Made by a program: the position numbers and the translations under genes. A stretch of 64,000 nt of DNA from assembly GCF_003605435.1 (NCBI RefSeq), contig NZ_QXQB01000007.1, positions 167,827-231,826 on the forward strand. The letters are read 5' to 3'. A model generated the notes under the pieces. That model worked only from the letters and a program-made list of their open reading frames with translations, did no database searches and was not told the DNA's origin. The DNA is from Paenibacillus pinisoli. Its GTDB lineage: Bacteria > Bacillota > Bacilli > Paenibacillales > Paenibacillaceae. Below, in pieces: positions 8,153 to 17,233 of the stretch (the stretch's first letter is position 1; each line of letters begins with the position of its first letter).

Positions 8153-8496
8153 AACATGGACTGGGATCGGGGAAGTTAGAGCTTACCTGGTCTCTCGGCC
8201 GCCTGGCTGAGGATCTCTTGATTGATGCTCCATCCCGCATCGTTTCGATATGGATGGACCTGATGCCTGACTGAGATAAATACGCCGTGCCGATGCATAC
8301 ATCCTCGATTAAAAGCCAATTATTCTTCTTTTCCTGCGAATGCAATGGGTTTCCTCTAATGCTTGTGAAGCAGCTTCCGTCATTAAAAACTGAAAATTTC
8401 CGCAATATAAACTTTTTCCGCCGCAGTCTTTTGCCGAAATCCCGGGAATATGCTCTATACGGGATTGCAAATAAAAGGTAATTAGGAGGAGCGGGA
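8153..8496. other. Gap without a supported gene
   Basis: This 344-bp stretch between the XRE gene and the patatin gene holds only short frames without ribosome sites. A minus-strand frame (8130-8405) encodes NNWLLIEDVCIGTAYLS-like text that might be a decayed gene, but I cannot support it. AATTAGGAGGAG at the end is the patatin ribosome site. Confidence 0.5.
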
Positions 8497-10719
8497 ATGG
8501 CTGTCGGATTGGTGCTTAGCGGCGGAGGAGCGCGAGGAGATTTTCAGGTAGGAGCGGTGCGCTATCTCTACGAACGCAACATTAAGCCCACTGTAATTGC
8601 AGGCACATCGGTGGGAGCGATTAATGCAATCAAGCTAACGGAAGGCGAGGGAGACGGCAATGATGCCGCTCGCGGTCTGCGCGGACTGACGGGAATATGG
8701 CGTGAGCTGCAGACAAGCGCGGATATGTGGAAGGAAGAAGCATGGCTGGTCAACGTTCAAAACTCGGAAATTCTCAAATTTCTGAACGCGTCGGCTGGCC
8801 GCCAGCTGGGTACAGCTGCTTTGGAGGTTGCGAAGCTGGGACTGGGACCGATCGGCTGGGCATGGGTCGCCTATGATATTGCGCAGGTCGTAGGCGATAT
8901 TGAAGAATTGAGACGGGAGCTTGGCAAAGTCGTCAACGCGCAGGCTCGTTCTTTATATAATCTGGGACCGATTCTGGCGAAGCTGAACGATCCCGCCAAG
9001 CTGGATCTGAACAAGGTTAGGCAGAGCGGCATTAAGCTGCGGCTCGGCGTGGTTGCGCTAGAGAGCGGCGCGTTGCGGTATGTTACAGAAACGGGGCAGC
9101 TGCTGGAGCGGGACAGCGTGAGCTATGTGCAGACTGGACCCCATCTGGCGCCGGAATGCCGTCCGATAGCAGATACGATCAAGAGTCTGGAGCTCAGCAG
9201 GGCTAATCTTCAAGATGAGCTTCATAGAGCTGCGACTGGGGAAAAGGCGAAGCTGGTCGCACAGATTCGCGATCTGAATGCCCAAATCTCGCATCAGAAC
9301 AGCTTGCTGACGGCCTGCAAGCAGGCTCATCCATCGCAAACCAGCCCGCTGAATGTCAACCTTATTCAAGGCACGCTTGCATCGGCTTCCATTCCGCTTG
9401 CGTTCCCTCCTGTCAAGCTGGGCAGTGAGAATTACGTAGATGGCGGTGTACGAGAGATTGCGCCGATTGAAGCGGCTATTGGGGCTGGCGCTACCGAAAT
9501 TTATGCCATACTTGCTTCAGACAGCCGAATGGACCCTGCCCGCAGCGCCATTGGCGGACATCTACTGCCTTCCTTTGACGCGGGCGTTGCGAACGTCGGC
9601 GATGTGATCAATCGTTCGGCCAACGATATTATGACCAATGAGATCGTGCTGAACGAGGTGGAGCCGCATAATGGCTGGGCTCCAGGCATTCATGTAACGA
9701 TAATCCAGCCGGATAACGATATTCACGATATTATGACGATAGATCCCGGCCTTATTGATATACGCATGGCGCATGGTTATATGCGTGCAGACGATACATA
9801 CCAAGCCAAGCAAGCCAATGCACCGGGTTATAAGCAGCTTGCGGAGCAGTATTCCCGCGACCGGAATACGATTCTGATCTACGAGACGCGGCACGAAATA
9901 TGGAAGCTGGAATATGCGGCGAACGGATATAAGCTGGAATACGACAGCAACGGAAGGCCCGTTCATCCCGCCAAGCGGATGGAGGCCAGCCTGCAAGCGA
10001 TGCGCGAGGTTCGCGCGCTCAAGAATGTATTGCGCGACCTTGTCCGAGAGCGGCAGCAGAAGGGCGGCTATGTTCCGTCGGAGGCCGAAAGCTGGTGGAC
10101 GACATGGGAGCGCCATCCCTGGACGCCGGAACGCGGCTTGTGGCTGTCCACAGGTCCCGTGGCGCAAGGCGACGATATGCTGCCGGGAGAAATTCTCGCG
10201 TTTGAACAAGGCATTCATTCGCCGAATGGGCAATATTCATTTGTATTCCAGGGTGACGGCAATCTTGTCCTGTACAAGATTACGAGAACGACAGGTGCGG
10301 TCTCCCCTCAATGCCGCCCGATCGCGAACGAAATCACGGATTTGCAAAATAACGTCGCGCTTCTGCAAGAGGAATTATCTACAGCTTCGCCGAGGGAGAA
10401 GCCCGGTATTTTGGCCGAAATTCGCCAGCTGAACACCCTCATTGGTCAAAAGCAGAATGCGCTGAATGCCTGCAATGTAACCTACCCGCCGCAGGTGAAC
10501 ATTCAGCGAACGGCGATCTGGGCAAGCGGCACGGGAAGTCCGGCAGGCGTGTGCATCATGCAGCCGGACGGGAATTTGGTAATTTACGATGAGTTTAACC
10601 GTTCGCGCTGGCATTCCAATACCTTCACTCATCCTGGCAGCCGTCTCGTCGTGCAGGACGACGGCAATGTCGTCATCTATTGCCCGGACGGCCGGGCGGT
10701 GTGGTCGACAAGAGGCTAG
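8497..10719 (+). CDS. Patatin-like phospholipase with C-terminal bulb-type lectin domain
   Basis: A 740-residue protein. Residues 1 to ~330 are a patatin acyl hydrolase with the oxyanion loop GGGARG, nucleophile Ser38 in GTSVG and the dyad Asp315 in VDGG; the family cleaves lipid acyl esters. Residues ~560-740 are a bulb-type (B_lectin) domain with three QxDxNxVxY-like strands (FQGDGNLVLY, MQPDGNLVIY, VQDDGNVVIY). Both domains carry a 54-residue insertion bounded by cysteines (221-274 and 606-659). No signal peptide is visible. GGAGGAG precedes the ATG and a terminator follows. A lipase targeted to glycans, perhaps a toxin or defence protein, is inference; the substrate is unknown. Confidence 0.9.
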   Translation: MAVGLVLSGGGARGDFQVGAVRYLYERNIKPTVIAGTSVGAINAIKLTEGEGDGNDAARGLRGLTGIWRELQTSADMWKEEAWLVNVQNSEILKFLNASAGRQLGTAALEVAKLGLGPIGWAWVAYDIAQVVGDIEELRRELGKVVNAQARSLYNLGPILAKLNDPAKLDLNKVRQSGIKLRLGVVALESGALRYVTETGQLLERDSVSYVQTGPHLAPECRPIADTIKSLELSRANLQDELHRAATGEKAKLVAQIRDLNAQISHQNSLLTACKQAHPSQTSPLNVNLIQGTLASASIPLAFPPVKLGSENYVDGGVREIAPIEAAIGAGATEIYAILASDSRMDPARSAIGGHLLPSFDAGVANVGDVINRSANDIMTNEIVLNEVEPHNGWAPGIHVTIIQPDNDIHDIMTIDPGLIDIRMAHGYMRADDTYQAKQANAPGYKQLAEQYSRDRNTILIYETRHEIWKLEYAANGYKLEYDSNGRPVHPAKRMEASLQAMREVRALKNVLRDLVRERQQKGGYVPSEAESWWTTWERHPWTPERGLWLSTGPVAQGDDMLPGEILAFEQGIHSPNGQYSFVFQGDGNLVLYKITRTTGAVSPQCRPIANEITDLQNNVALLQEELSTASPREKPGILAEIRQLNTLIGQKQNALNACNVTYPPQVNIQRTAIWASGTGSPAGVCIMQPDGNLVIYDEFNRSRWHSNTFTHPGSRLVVQDDGNVVIYCPDGRAVWSTRG

Positions 10720-10726
10720 ACAGAAC

Positions 10727-10770
10727 AATCGCCGCGCGCTTCCAATAATGGGGGCGTGCGGCGATTTTTT
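10727..10770 (+). terminator. Terminator after the patatin-lectin gene
   Basis: AATCGCCGC pairs with GCGGCGATT, followed by T6. It stands just before the convergent amj gene. Confidence 0.8.
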
Positions 10771-10773
10771 GCG

Positions 10774-11598
10774 TTAATTAAATTGCGCCAGAAACTTCGT
10801 CATCCAGGCAATATAGTGAGCGCCTGGAATGAAGAGCAGCTGCGCAATCAGCGTGCCCAGCAGGCGGGAGGCGATCATAATGACAGAGATGCCTTTGAGG
10901 TGCAAGTAGCTGCCCCGGCCGTTCACGACATCGTCGGCGAGCACCGATATTCTGGGATCGATGAAGAGGGCCAGCAGAATGGTAGCGATTCCGTTAACCA
11001 GACCGGAAGCCATACTGGTGGCTCCATACCGGTCAGGAGCGAGCAGTGATGCGTATAACGCCGATAAAACCCCGATGGTATATACGGCCGTGACGATCAT
11101 ATTGAAGAAAAACAGCCGGAGCGGCACATCCTTCAGCTTGATATCCTTGAGATAGGAGAGCTTCGGAACATGAATGTGCTTAACGCCTCGTCTGATATAT
11201 TCGAGAGAGAAGCCTTTTTTGACTAGAGATGGAAAAGAGCCGCGCTCCTGGGACAGATGGATGATCGCCCGGGAGAAGATGGCGGTGAACGTAGGGAGCA
11301 ATATGATGCCCGCAATAGTGCCGAGCGTAGAAGCGCCGATTAATATGCGGAATTGCTGCTCCACGAAGGCTAGCGTATTTTCTTTGGGAGCCGTATCGAT
11401 CAGACTGCCCGTGACGGGCAGCTGCATCATATTGGCCATGCGCGAGACAATGACCATCATATTGAACAGCGACAGCGCCGAGGCGATCAGCTTGACCCTG
11501 GCTCCCGACAGCCGCACGGCATAGGCTAGTGTCTCAATGCTATGAATGATGAGAATAAATAAGGCGATAAATAGAACCTTGCCTGTTAGAGCATCCAA
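10774..11598 (-). CDS. amj: Lipid II flippase Amj (alternate flippase)
   Basis: A 274-residue polytopic membrane protein of the Amj/YdaH (DUF2837) family. The N-terminal block IHSIETLAYAVRLSGAR, followed by LFNMMVIVSRMANMMQ, is the family hallmark; six or more hydrophobic segments follow. In Bacillus subtilis Amj moves lipid II across the membrane as an alternate to MurJ, supporting cell-wall synthesis. A TTG at 11598 is chosen because AGAGAGAAG lies 9 bases upstream; a GTG at 11607 would abut that site. It follows the AraC gene by 51 bases and may be co-transcribed with it. Confidence 0.85.
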   Translation of the reverse strand: MDALTGKVLFIALFILIIHSIETLAYAVRLSGARVKLIASALSLFNMMVIVSRMANMMQLPVTGSLIDTAPKENTLAFVEQQFRILIGASTLGTIAGIILLPTFTAIFSRAIIHLSQERGSFPSLVKKGFSLEYIRRGVKHIHVPKLSYLKDIKLKDVPLRLFFFNMIVTAVYTIGVLSALYASLLAPDRYGATSMASGLVNGIATILLALFIDPRISVLADDVVNGRGSYLHLKGISVIMIASRLLGTLIAQLLFIPGAHYIAWMTKFLAQFN

Positions 11599-11649
11599 TG
11601 CGCACACTTCTCTCTTGTCTACTATATCTGGATGTTAGTATACCATATC

Positions 11650-12438
11650 CTACCGTTTCTTCCGATAAGCCCCCGGCGAGATGCCATACCGTTCCCGGAA
11701 TAACCGATGGAAGTAGGCATAGCTGCCAAGTCCGGTCTCTGCCGCAATCTGCTCCAGCGACATAGGGCTGTGATCCAGCAGCTTGATCGCATGGCTTAGG
11801 CGCAGCTGCTGGGCATAGCCAATAATCGAGACGCCAAATTGCGCCTTGAACAAATGGACGGCCCGGGATACGCTGAGGCCCGTATGCTGGGCCACTTGGT
11901 CCAGCGTCAGCGGCTCTGCCGCATGCTCCTCGATATATTGCCTCATGCGAAGCGCATGAAAGGCAAGCGGCGACTGGCCCTCTGGCGATTCCTCGATGGC
12001 GCGGTCGATCAGCATGAGCAGCGACCACACCAGTGACGAGGCAATGTTGGGATTGCCGCCGTCAAGCCGCCTTTTCTCCAGTATAATTTGGTACCATACG
12101 GTCTTGAGGCGATTGTCCTCGGCAATCTTGGTCAAGGTTGGCCGCTTCTTCTGATCCCACCACTCCCGCATACCGGGACCGTTGCTCATAACGTAGTAAT
12201 CCCCGGAGGGCTGAGGGGCCCCTTCCAGATATCCAATGCGCAGATCGTAGATATCGCCCGGCTGGAACAGCAGCAGGTCCCCCGGACGGATTTCTCTCAT
12301 CTCCCCATGAACGAGCGCCTGGCAGATCCCCTCCACCTGAAGCCTGATAATATAAGTGTCTAGACCGCTGCCATAAACTTGATGGAACGGCTCTTCATGT
12401 CTGGAAAATTCGCTTAACTGGACGTTAATGGGATTCAT
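11650..12438 (-). CDS. AraC-family regulator with N-terminal cupin domain
   Basis: A 262-residue regulator. The N-terminal ~150 residues form a cupin-like sugar-sensing domain (IRPGDLLLFQPGD). The last ~100 residues hold the two helix-turn-helix units of AraC proteins (LDQVAQHTGLSVSRAVHLFK and LEQIAAETGLGSYAYFHRLF). The ATG at 12438 has AAAGGGGG about 11 bases upstream; farther in-frame ATGs (12462, 12477) are less well placed. It is divergent from the GH30-GH3 pair, so control by a beta-glucoside is likely. Confidence 0.88.
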   Translation of the reverse strand: MNPINVQLSEFSRHEEPFHQVYGSGLDTYIIRLQVEGICQALVHGEMREIRPGDLLLFQPGDIYDLRIGYLEGAPQPSGDYYVMSNGPGMREWWDQKKRPTLTKIAEDNRLKTVWYQIILEKRRLDGGNPNIASSLVWSLLMLIDRAIEESPEGQSPLAFHALRMRQYIEEHAAEPLTLDQVAQHTGLSVSRAVHLFKAQFGVSIIGYAQQLRLSHAIKLLDHSPMSLEQIAAETGLGSYAYFHRLFRERYGISPGAYRKKR

Positions 12439-12534
12439 GGCGACGCTGGCCCCCTTTGCCATCATTATAACATTCAATCAGATTGTTGATGTATTCGATT
12501 ATATTGTTTCTACAAAGAATGGAGGGCCGCCCCT

Positions 12535-12540
12535 TATAAT
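12535..12540 (+). promoter_or_regulatory. -10 element of the GH30-GH3 promoter
   Basis: A perfect TATAAT lies 37 bases before the GH30 ATG. The -35 region is poor, as expected for a promoter needing an activator such as the divergent AraC protein. Confidence 0.5.
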
Positions 12541-12577
12541 GGAAGCATCATGGATCAGGAAGGGGCATGCATTCATT

Positions 12578-13930
12578 ATGACTACTCGTACAGTAAAAAC
12601 GATTCAGACATCGCAAGGCACGCAGGACCGGCTGGCGGAGGTCGAATCGCTGACGCTGCGTGCGGATGAGGCGGGCGTAGAGAACCAAGTGATTAACGTC
12701 TATGAAGACGTTGAGTACCAGTCGATTATCGGCTTCGGCGGCGCCATTACCGAGGCTTCCGCTGTGACGGCATCGAAGCTGAGCGAAGAGAACAGCAACC
12801 GCATCCTGAATGCGTATTATGACGCGGAGGAAGGCATCGGCTACACGATTTGCCGTACACATATCAATAGCTGCGATTTTGCGCTGGGCAATTACACTTA
12901 CGTAGAAGACGGCGATGTGGAGCTGAAGACCTTCGACATCAGCCATGACCGCGAGGCAATCATTCCGTACATCCAGAAGGCCAAGGGGCTGGCTGGAGAA
13001 GACTTTACATTCTACGCTTCGCCTTGGAGCCCTCCGGCATGGATGAAGACCAATGGCGAGATGAACCATGGGGGCAAGCTGAAGCCGGAATATTGGGATG
13101 TATGGGCTCGCTACTATATCAAATTCATTGAAGCCTATGAAGCGGAAGGTCTGCCGCTGTGGGGGCTGACTGTACAGAACGAAGCGAAAGCGGTGCAAAT
13201 CTGGGATTCCTGCATTTACACGGCTGAGGAGGAGCGCGACTTTGTGCGCGACCATTTGGGGCCGGAGCTGCATAAGTCGGGCCGCCAAGATGTGAAGGTC
13301 ATGATCTGGGACCACAACAAGGAGCGCGTATATGACCGTGCGAAGGTCGCCTATGAAGATGCGGTAGCGTCCAAGTACATCTGGGGTCTCGGCTTTCATT
13401 GGTATTCCGGCGACCACTTCGATGCCTTGTCGGCTGTGAAGCACCGCTATCCGAACAAGGGCCTGATGTTCACGGAAGGCTGCCATGAGGGCGGCGTGCA
13501 GATCGGCTCGTGGAAGAGCGGCGAGCGCTATGCGCATGACATAATCGGCAATCTGAACAATGGCATGGAAGGCTGGACGGACTGGAACATCGTATTGGAC
13601 GAGCAAGGCGGCCCGAATCACGTAGGCAACTACTGCGACGCGCCGATTATCGCCGACACGAAGTCCGATTCGCTAACCTTCCAATCGTCGTACTACTACA
13701 TCGGCCACTTCAGCAAATACATCCGTCCGGGCGCGATCCGCATTGCCTGCTCGAAGTATACGGAAGCGCTGCAAACTACTGCGTTCAAAAATCCGAACGG
13801 CGAATTGGTTGTCGTTGTCTTGAACCGTACCGATGACGGGCATCCATATGTTCTTCGCAACAATGAGCAAGTCGCGGAAGGCAGCATTCCTGCACACTCT
13901 ATCCAGACGCTGATTTTCCCGAGCGTATAA
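12578..13930 (+). CDS. GH30 glycosidase (glucosylceramidase-like, cytoplasmic)
   Basis: A 450-residue TIM-barrel enzyme of family GH30. It has the N-terminal IIGFGGAITEAS motif, the FYASPWSPPAWMKTNG loop, acid/base Glu202 in TVQNEA and nucleophile Glu300 in MFTEGC, then a short beta-domain ending VVVVLNRT. No signal peptide is present, so the substrate is internalised. GH30 enzymes cleave beta-1,6- or beta-1,4-linked glucosides, glucosylceramide or xylan; which applies is not readable. The start is the ATG after AAGGGGC. The GH3 gene begins 14 bases after the stop, so the two form an operon. Confidence 0.92.
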   Translation: MTTRTVKTIQTSQGTQDRLAEVESLTLRADEAGVENQVINVYEDVEYQSIIGFGGAITEASAVTASKLSEENSNRILNAYYDAEEGIGYTICRTHINSCDFALGNYTYVEDGDVELKTFDISHDREAIIPYIQKAKGLAGEDFTFYASPWSPPAWMKTNGEMNHGGKLKPEYWDVWARYYIKFIEAYEAEGLPLWGLTVQNEAKAVQIWDSCIYTAEEERDFVRDHLGPELHKSGRQDVKVMIWDHNKERVYDRAKVAYEDAVASKYIWGLGFHWYSGDHFDALSAVKHRYPNKGLMFTEGCHEGGVQIGSWKSGERYAHDIIGNLNNGMEGWTDWNIVLDEQGGPNHVGNYCDAPIIADTKSDSLTFQSSYYYIGHFSKYIRPGAIRIACSKYTEALQTTAFKNPNGELVVVVLNRTDDGHPYVLRNNEQVAEGSIPAHSIQTLIFPSV

Positions 13931-13944
13931 GGGGGCAGAAGAAT

Positions 13945-16122
13945 ATGACAGCATCTTCAAAGCGCAATTGGCTGACGCCTGAGATTCTGGAACAAGCGAA
14001 GCAGATTCTGTCTGGCTTGACTCTGGAAGAGAAGGTTGGGCAGATGACGCAATATGACTGGGGCTATAATCCGATTAACCCGGAGACAGGCGTGTCCCAG
14101 CGCGACCTGCTGGTCGAAGAGATTCGCGGGGGGCGCGTCGGCTCTATCTTCAATTTGTCCGGCGCCGCAGAAGCGAATGAGCTTCAGAAGCTCATTCAGG
14201 AGAATACGGCGAGCCGCATTCCGCTCTTGATCGGACGCGACGTTATTCACGGTTATAAAACGGTGTTCCCGATCCCGCTCGCGCAAGCATCGGCATGGAA
14301 TCCGGATCTGGCGAGACGAACGGCGGAGGCCGCTTCCCGCGAGTCCATCACGGATGGCGTAGCTTGGGTATTCGCGCCGATGATCGACATTAGCCGCGAT
14401 CCAAGATGGGGACGCATTGCCGAGAGCATCGGCGAGGATCCGTTGCTCACAGGCGAATATGCGAAGGCTTGGGTAGAAGGCTCGCAGATCGATGACGGAG
14501 CGGGGCAGGCGACGGCAAGCTGTCCGAAGCATTACGCCGCATACGGGCTTGCGGAAGCGGGACGCGACTACAATACGGTAGACTTGTCCGACCGCGTATT
14601 GCGCGAGGTGATCTTGCCGCCGTTCCGCGATGCCGTGGACGCCGGAGCGCTGAGCATCATGGCTTCCTTCAACGAAGTGAACGGTATTCCGGCTTGCGCC
14701 AACGAATATTTGCTGAAGACGATTTTGCGTGACGAGTGGGGCTTTGAAGGGATTGTAGCCAGTGACTATAATGCGCTTCAGGAGCTGATCACGCACGGCG
14801 TTGCCGGCAGCGAAGAAGAGGCATGCGAGCGCAGCATCATGGCAGGCTGCGATATGGATATGCATTCCGGCTTCTATATGCGCTACCTGCCGAAGCTGGT
14901 TCGTGAAGGGCGCATGCCGGAGAGCGTCGTGGACCAGTCGGTGCTGCGCATTCTGGCCGTTAAGATTAAGCTGGGCTTGTTCGAGCAGCCTTATGTGACC
15001 GTCCCTTCGGAGGAGGCGGCTGCATCGGCACGCGCTTCGTTCACGGAGCTGGCGCGCGAGGCGGCGAGGGAGTCGATCGTCTTGCTGCGCAACGAAGGCA
15101 GGACTCTGCCGCTGAGCAAGCAAGCCGCGTCGATTGCCGTCATCGGACCGCTCGCGGACAATCGCAAGGACCCGCTTGGCTGCTGGGCATTCGACGGTAA
15201 TCCGGAGGATGTGGTCAGCTTGCTGGAGGGCGTGCGTCAAGCTGTTGGAGCGGGTGCTGCGATTCATTATGCGGAAGGCTGCTCCATGGACTCGGACGGC
15301 GAGGAGGGATTCGAAGCTGCGCTAGACGCGGCACGTCAAGCGGACGTCATTGTGCTGGCACTGGGCGAGGCGCTGGAGATGAGCGGCGAGTCCCGTTCCC
15401 GGACGTCGTTGGACCTGCCGGGCGCGCAGCGCAAGCTAGTCGAGGCTGTGGCTGCGCTGGGCAAGCCTGTGACAGCAGTGCTGCTGAGCGGCAGGCCGCT
15501 TGCCTTGCCATGGCTGCAGGAGCATGTCTCCGCCATCGTGCAGGCTTGGCATCTCGGCGTACAGAGCGGGCATGCTATTGCGGACGTGTTGTTCGGCGAC
15601 TACAATCCTGGCGGCCGCTTGCCGGTCACTTTCCCGCATAATGTGGGCCAAGTGCCAATCTACTACTATCGCAAGAAGACAGGCCGCCCGCCAGCGGGCG
15701 TCTATTCTTCCTACTACATCGATTCTACGACAGAGCCGCTTTATCCGTTCGGCTATGGCCTCAGCTACACCGAGTTCGAGTATAGCGGCATTACAGCTGA
15801 CTGGACTTCGATTGCGGCTGATGGCGAGCTGACTGTGTCGGTGACGGTATCGAACGTCGGAGACCGTATGGGCGAGGAAGTCGTCCAGGTTTATATCCGG
15901 GACGAGGCAGCAAGCGTCACCCAGCCGCTGAAGAAGCTGATCGGCTTCGGCAAAGTGAGCATCGGGCCGAACGAATCGGCTACGCTCACCTTCAAGGTCG
16001 GACGCGAACAGCTCGCTATTATCGACCAGCACATGAGGCTGACCGTCGAGCCGGGTGACTTCACCTTGTGGGTCGGACCAAACTCCAGCGAAGGACAGTC
16101 GATTACAGTTACAGTAGTATAG
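13945..16122 (+). CDS. GH3 beta-glucosidase (cytoplasmic)
   Basis: A 725-residue BglX-type enzyme. The first ~350 residues are the GH3 barrel, with the LIGRDVIHGY and FAPMIDISRDPRWGR blocks and nucleophile Asp274 in VASDYNAL. The alpha/beta sandwich domain follows (VIVLALGEALEMSGES), then a C-terminal fibronectin-type III-like domain (EEVVQVYIRDE). It lacks a signal peptide, unlike periplasmic relatives, so it acts inside the cell, probably on oligosaccharides released or trimmed by the GH30 partner. A ribosome site AAGGGGG lies before the ATG and a strong terminator follows the stop. Confidence 0.94.
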   Translation: MTASSKRNWLTPEILEQAKQILSGLTLEEKVGQMTQYDWGYNPINPETGVSQRDLLVEEIRGGRVGSIFNLSGAAEANELQKLIQENTASRIPLLIGRDVIHGYKTVFPIPLAQASAWNPDLARRTAEAASRESITDGVAWVFAPMIDISRDPRWGRIAESIGEDPLLTGEYAKAWVEGSQIDDGAGQATASCPKHYAAYGLAEAGRDYNTVDLSDRVLREVILPPFRDAVDAGALSIMASFNEVNGIPACANEYLLKTILRDEWGFEGIVASDYNALQELITHGVAGSEEEACERSIMAGCDMDMHSGFYMRYLPKLVREGRMPESVVDQSVLRILAVKIKLGLFEQPYVTVPSEEAAASARASFTELAREAARESIVLLRNEGRTLPLSKQAASIAVIGPLADNRKDPLGCWAFDGNPEDVVSLLEGVRQAVGAGAAIHYAEGCSMDSDGEEGFEAALDAARQADVIVLALGEALEMSGESRSRTSLDLPGAQRKLVEAVAALGKPVTAVLLSGRPLALPWLQEHVSAIVQAWHLGVQSGHAIADVLFGDYNPGGRLPVTFPHNVGQVPIYYYRKKTGRPPAGVYSSYYIDSTTEPLYPFGYGLSYTEFEYSGITADWTSIAADGELTVSVTVSNVGDRMGEEVVQVYIRDEAASVTQPLKKLIGFGKVSIGPNESATLTFKVGREQLAIIDQHMRLTVEPGDFTLWVGPNSSEGQSITVTVV

Positions 16123-16125
16123 TAA

Positions 16126-16159
16126 AAAAGGGCTTCTGCGTTTGAGCAGAGGCCCTTTT
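16126..16159 (+). terminator. Terminator after the GH30-GH3 operon
   Basis: AAAAGGGCTTCTGC pairs with GCAGAGGCCCTTTT. It lies directly before the tandem repeat array. Confidence 0.88.
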
Positions 16160-16162
16160 ATT

Positions 16163-17215
16163 ATTTGATGCGCTTGCGCTTCTGTAACGTTGTTAGGCAT
16201 GGGTACGATCAGCTTTTTGCAAGGACAAATTAGCTTCTCACGTACTAGCCGGATTAGCCCCGACAGGTCCCGTTAGAGCTCCATTTGGTGCGATTTCACC
16301 GCTGTAACGACGCCAGGCGTCACTGCAATCGCAATTCTGGCTTTCTAGCGAGTGTAGCCTCGTCAGGCCCCGTTAGAGCGCCATTTGGTGCGATTTCGTC
16401 GCTGTAACGACGTCAGGCGAGCCTACAATCAACATTTAGTCTTTCTAGCGAGTGTAGCCCCGTCAGGCCCCGTTAGAGCGCCATTTCGTGCGATTTCGTC
16501 GCTGTAACGACGTCAGGTGTCACTACAATCGCAATTCTGGCTTTCTTGCGCGTGTAGCCCCGTCAGGAACCTTTAGAGCGCCATTTGATGCGATTTCGTC
16601 GCTGTAACGACGTCAGGCGAGCCTACAATCAACATTTAGTCTTTCTAGCGAGTGTAGCCCCGTTTGGCCCCGTTAGAGCGCCATTTGGTGAGATTTCGTC
16701 TTGTAACGACGTCAGGCGTCACTACAATCAGCATTTAGTCTTTCTAGCGAGTGTAGCCCCGTAGCCCCGTCAGGTCCCGTTAGAGCGCCATTTGGTGCGA
16801 TTTCGTCGCTGTAACGACGCCAGGTGTCACTACAATCGCAATTCTAGCTTTCTTGCGCGTGTAGCCCCGTCAGGAACCTTTAGAGCTCCATTTGGTGCGA
16901 TTTCGTCGCTGTAACGACGCCAGGCGTCACTGCAATCGCAATTCTGGCTTTCTTGCGCGTGTAGCCCCGTCAGGCCCCGTTAGAGCGCCATTTGGTGCAA
17001 TTTCGTCGCTGTAGCGTTGCCAGGCGCGCCTACAGTCAGCATTTAGTCTTTCTAGCGCGTGTAACCCCGTTTGGCACCGTTAGAGCGCCGCTTGGTGCAA
17101 TATCGTCGCTGTAGTGACGCCAGGCGTCACTACAATCATCATTTCGGCTCACAAGCCAAATTAGCCCCACAAGGCACCGTTACGGCGCCGGCTAGCGGGT
17201 TACTCTGCATCTCTC
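16163..17215. repeat. Tandem array of 100-bp units, each a dimer of diverged 50-bp monomers
   Basis: About ten copies. GTTAGAGC-type unit starts fall at 16272, 16372, 16472, 16572, 16672, 16779, 16879, 16979, 17079 and 17179. The step is exactly 100 bp except one of 107, where GTAGCCCC is duplicated. The two halves of each unit align to one another: at the same offset 50 bp apart they carry TGTAACGACGTCAGGC and TGTAGCCCCGTCAGGC. The part before the second conserved block comes in two types (GCCTACAATCAACATTTAG or CACTACAATCGCAATTCTG) that partly alternate, giving a 200-bp order. CGTCG-CTGTAA-CGACG in each unit can form a small hairpin. All frames are stopped frequently. The array lies between the convergent 3' ends of the GH3 and GNAT genes; a degraded copy lies at 16163-16271. 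Confidence 0.95.
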
Positions 17216-17233
17216 TCCAACTATCAATTGCCA

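Noticed and set aside
8130..8405. Small minus-strand gene after the XRE regulator
   Set aside because: It overlaps the XRE gene end, lacks a ribosome site and shows no family; possibly a relic at most.
16163..17215. CRISPR or coding repeat at the 100-bp array
   Set aside because: Both halves of every unit are conserved, stops occur in all frames, and there are no spacers or cas genes.
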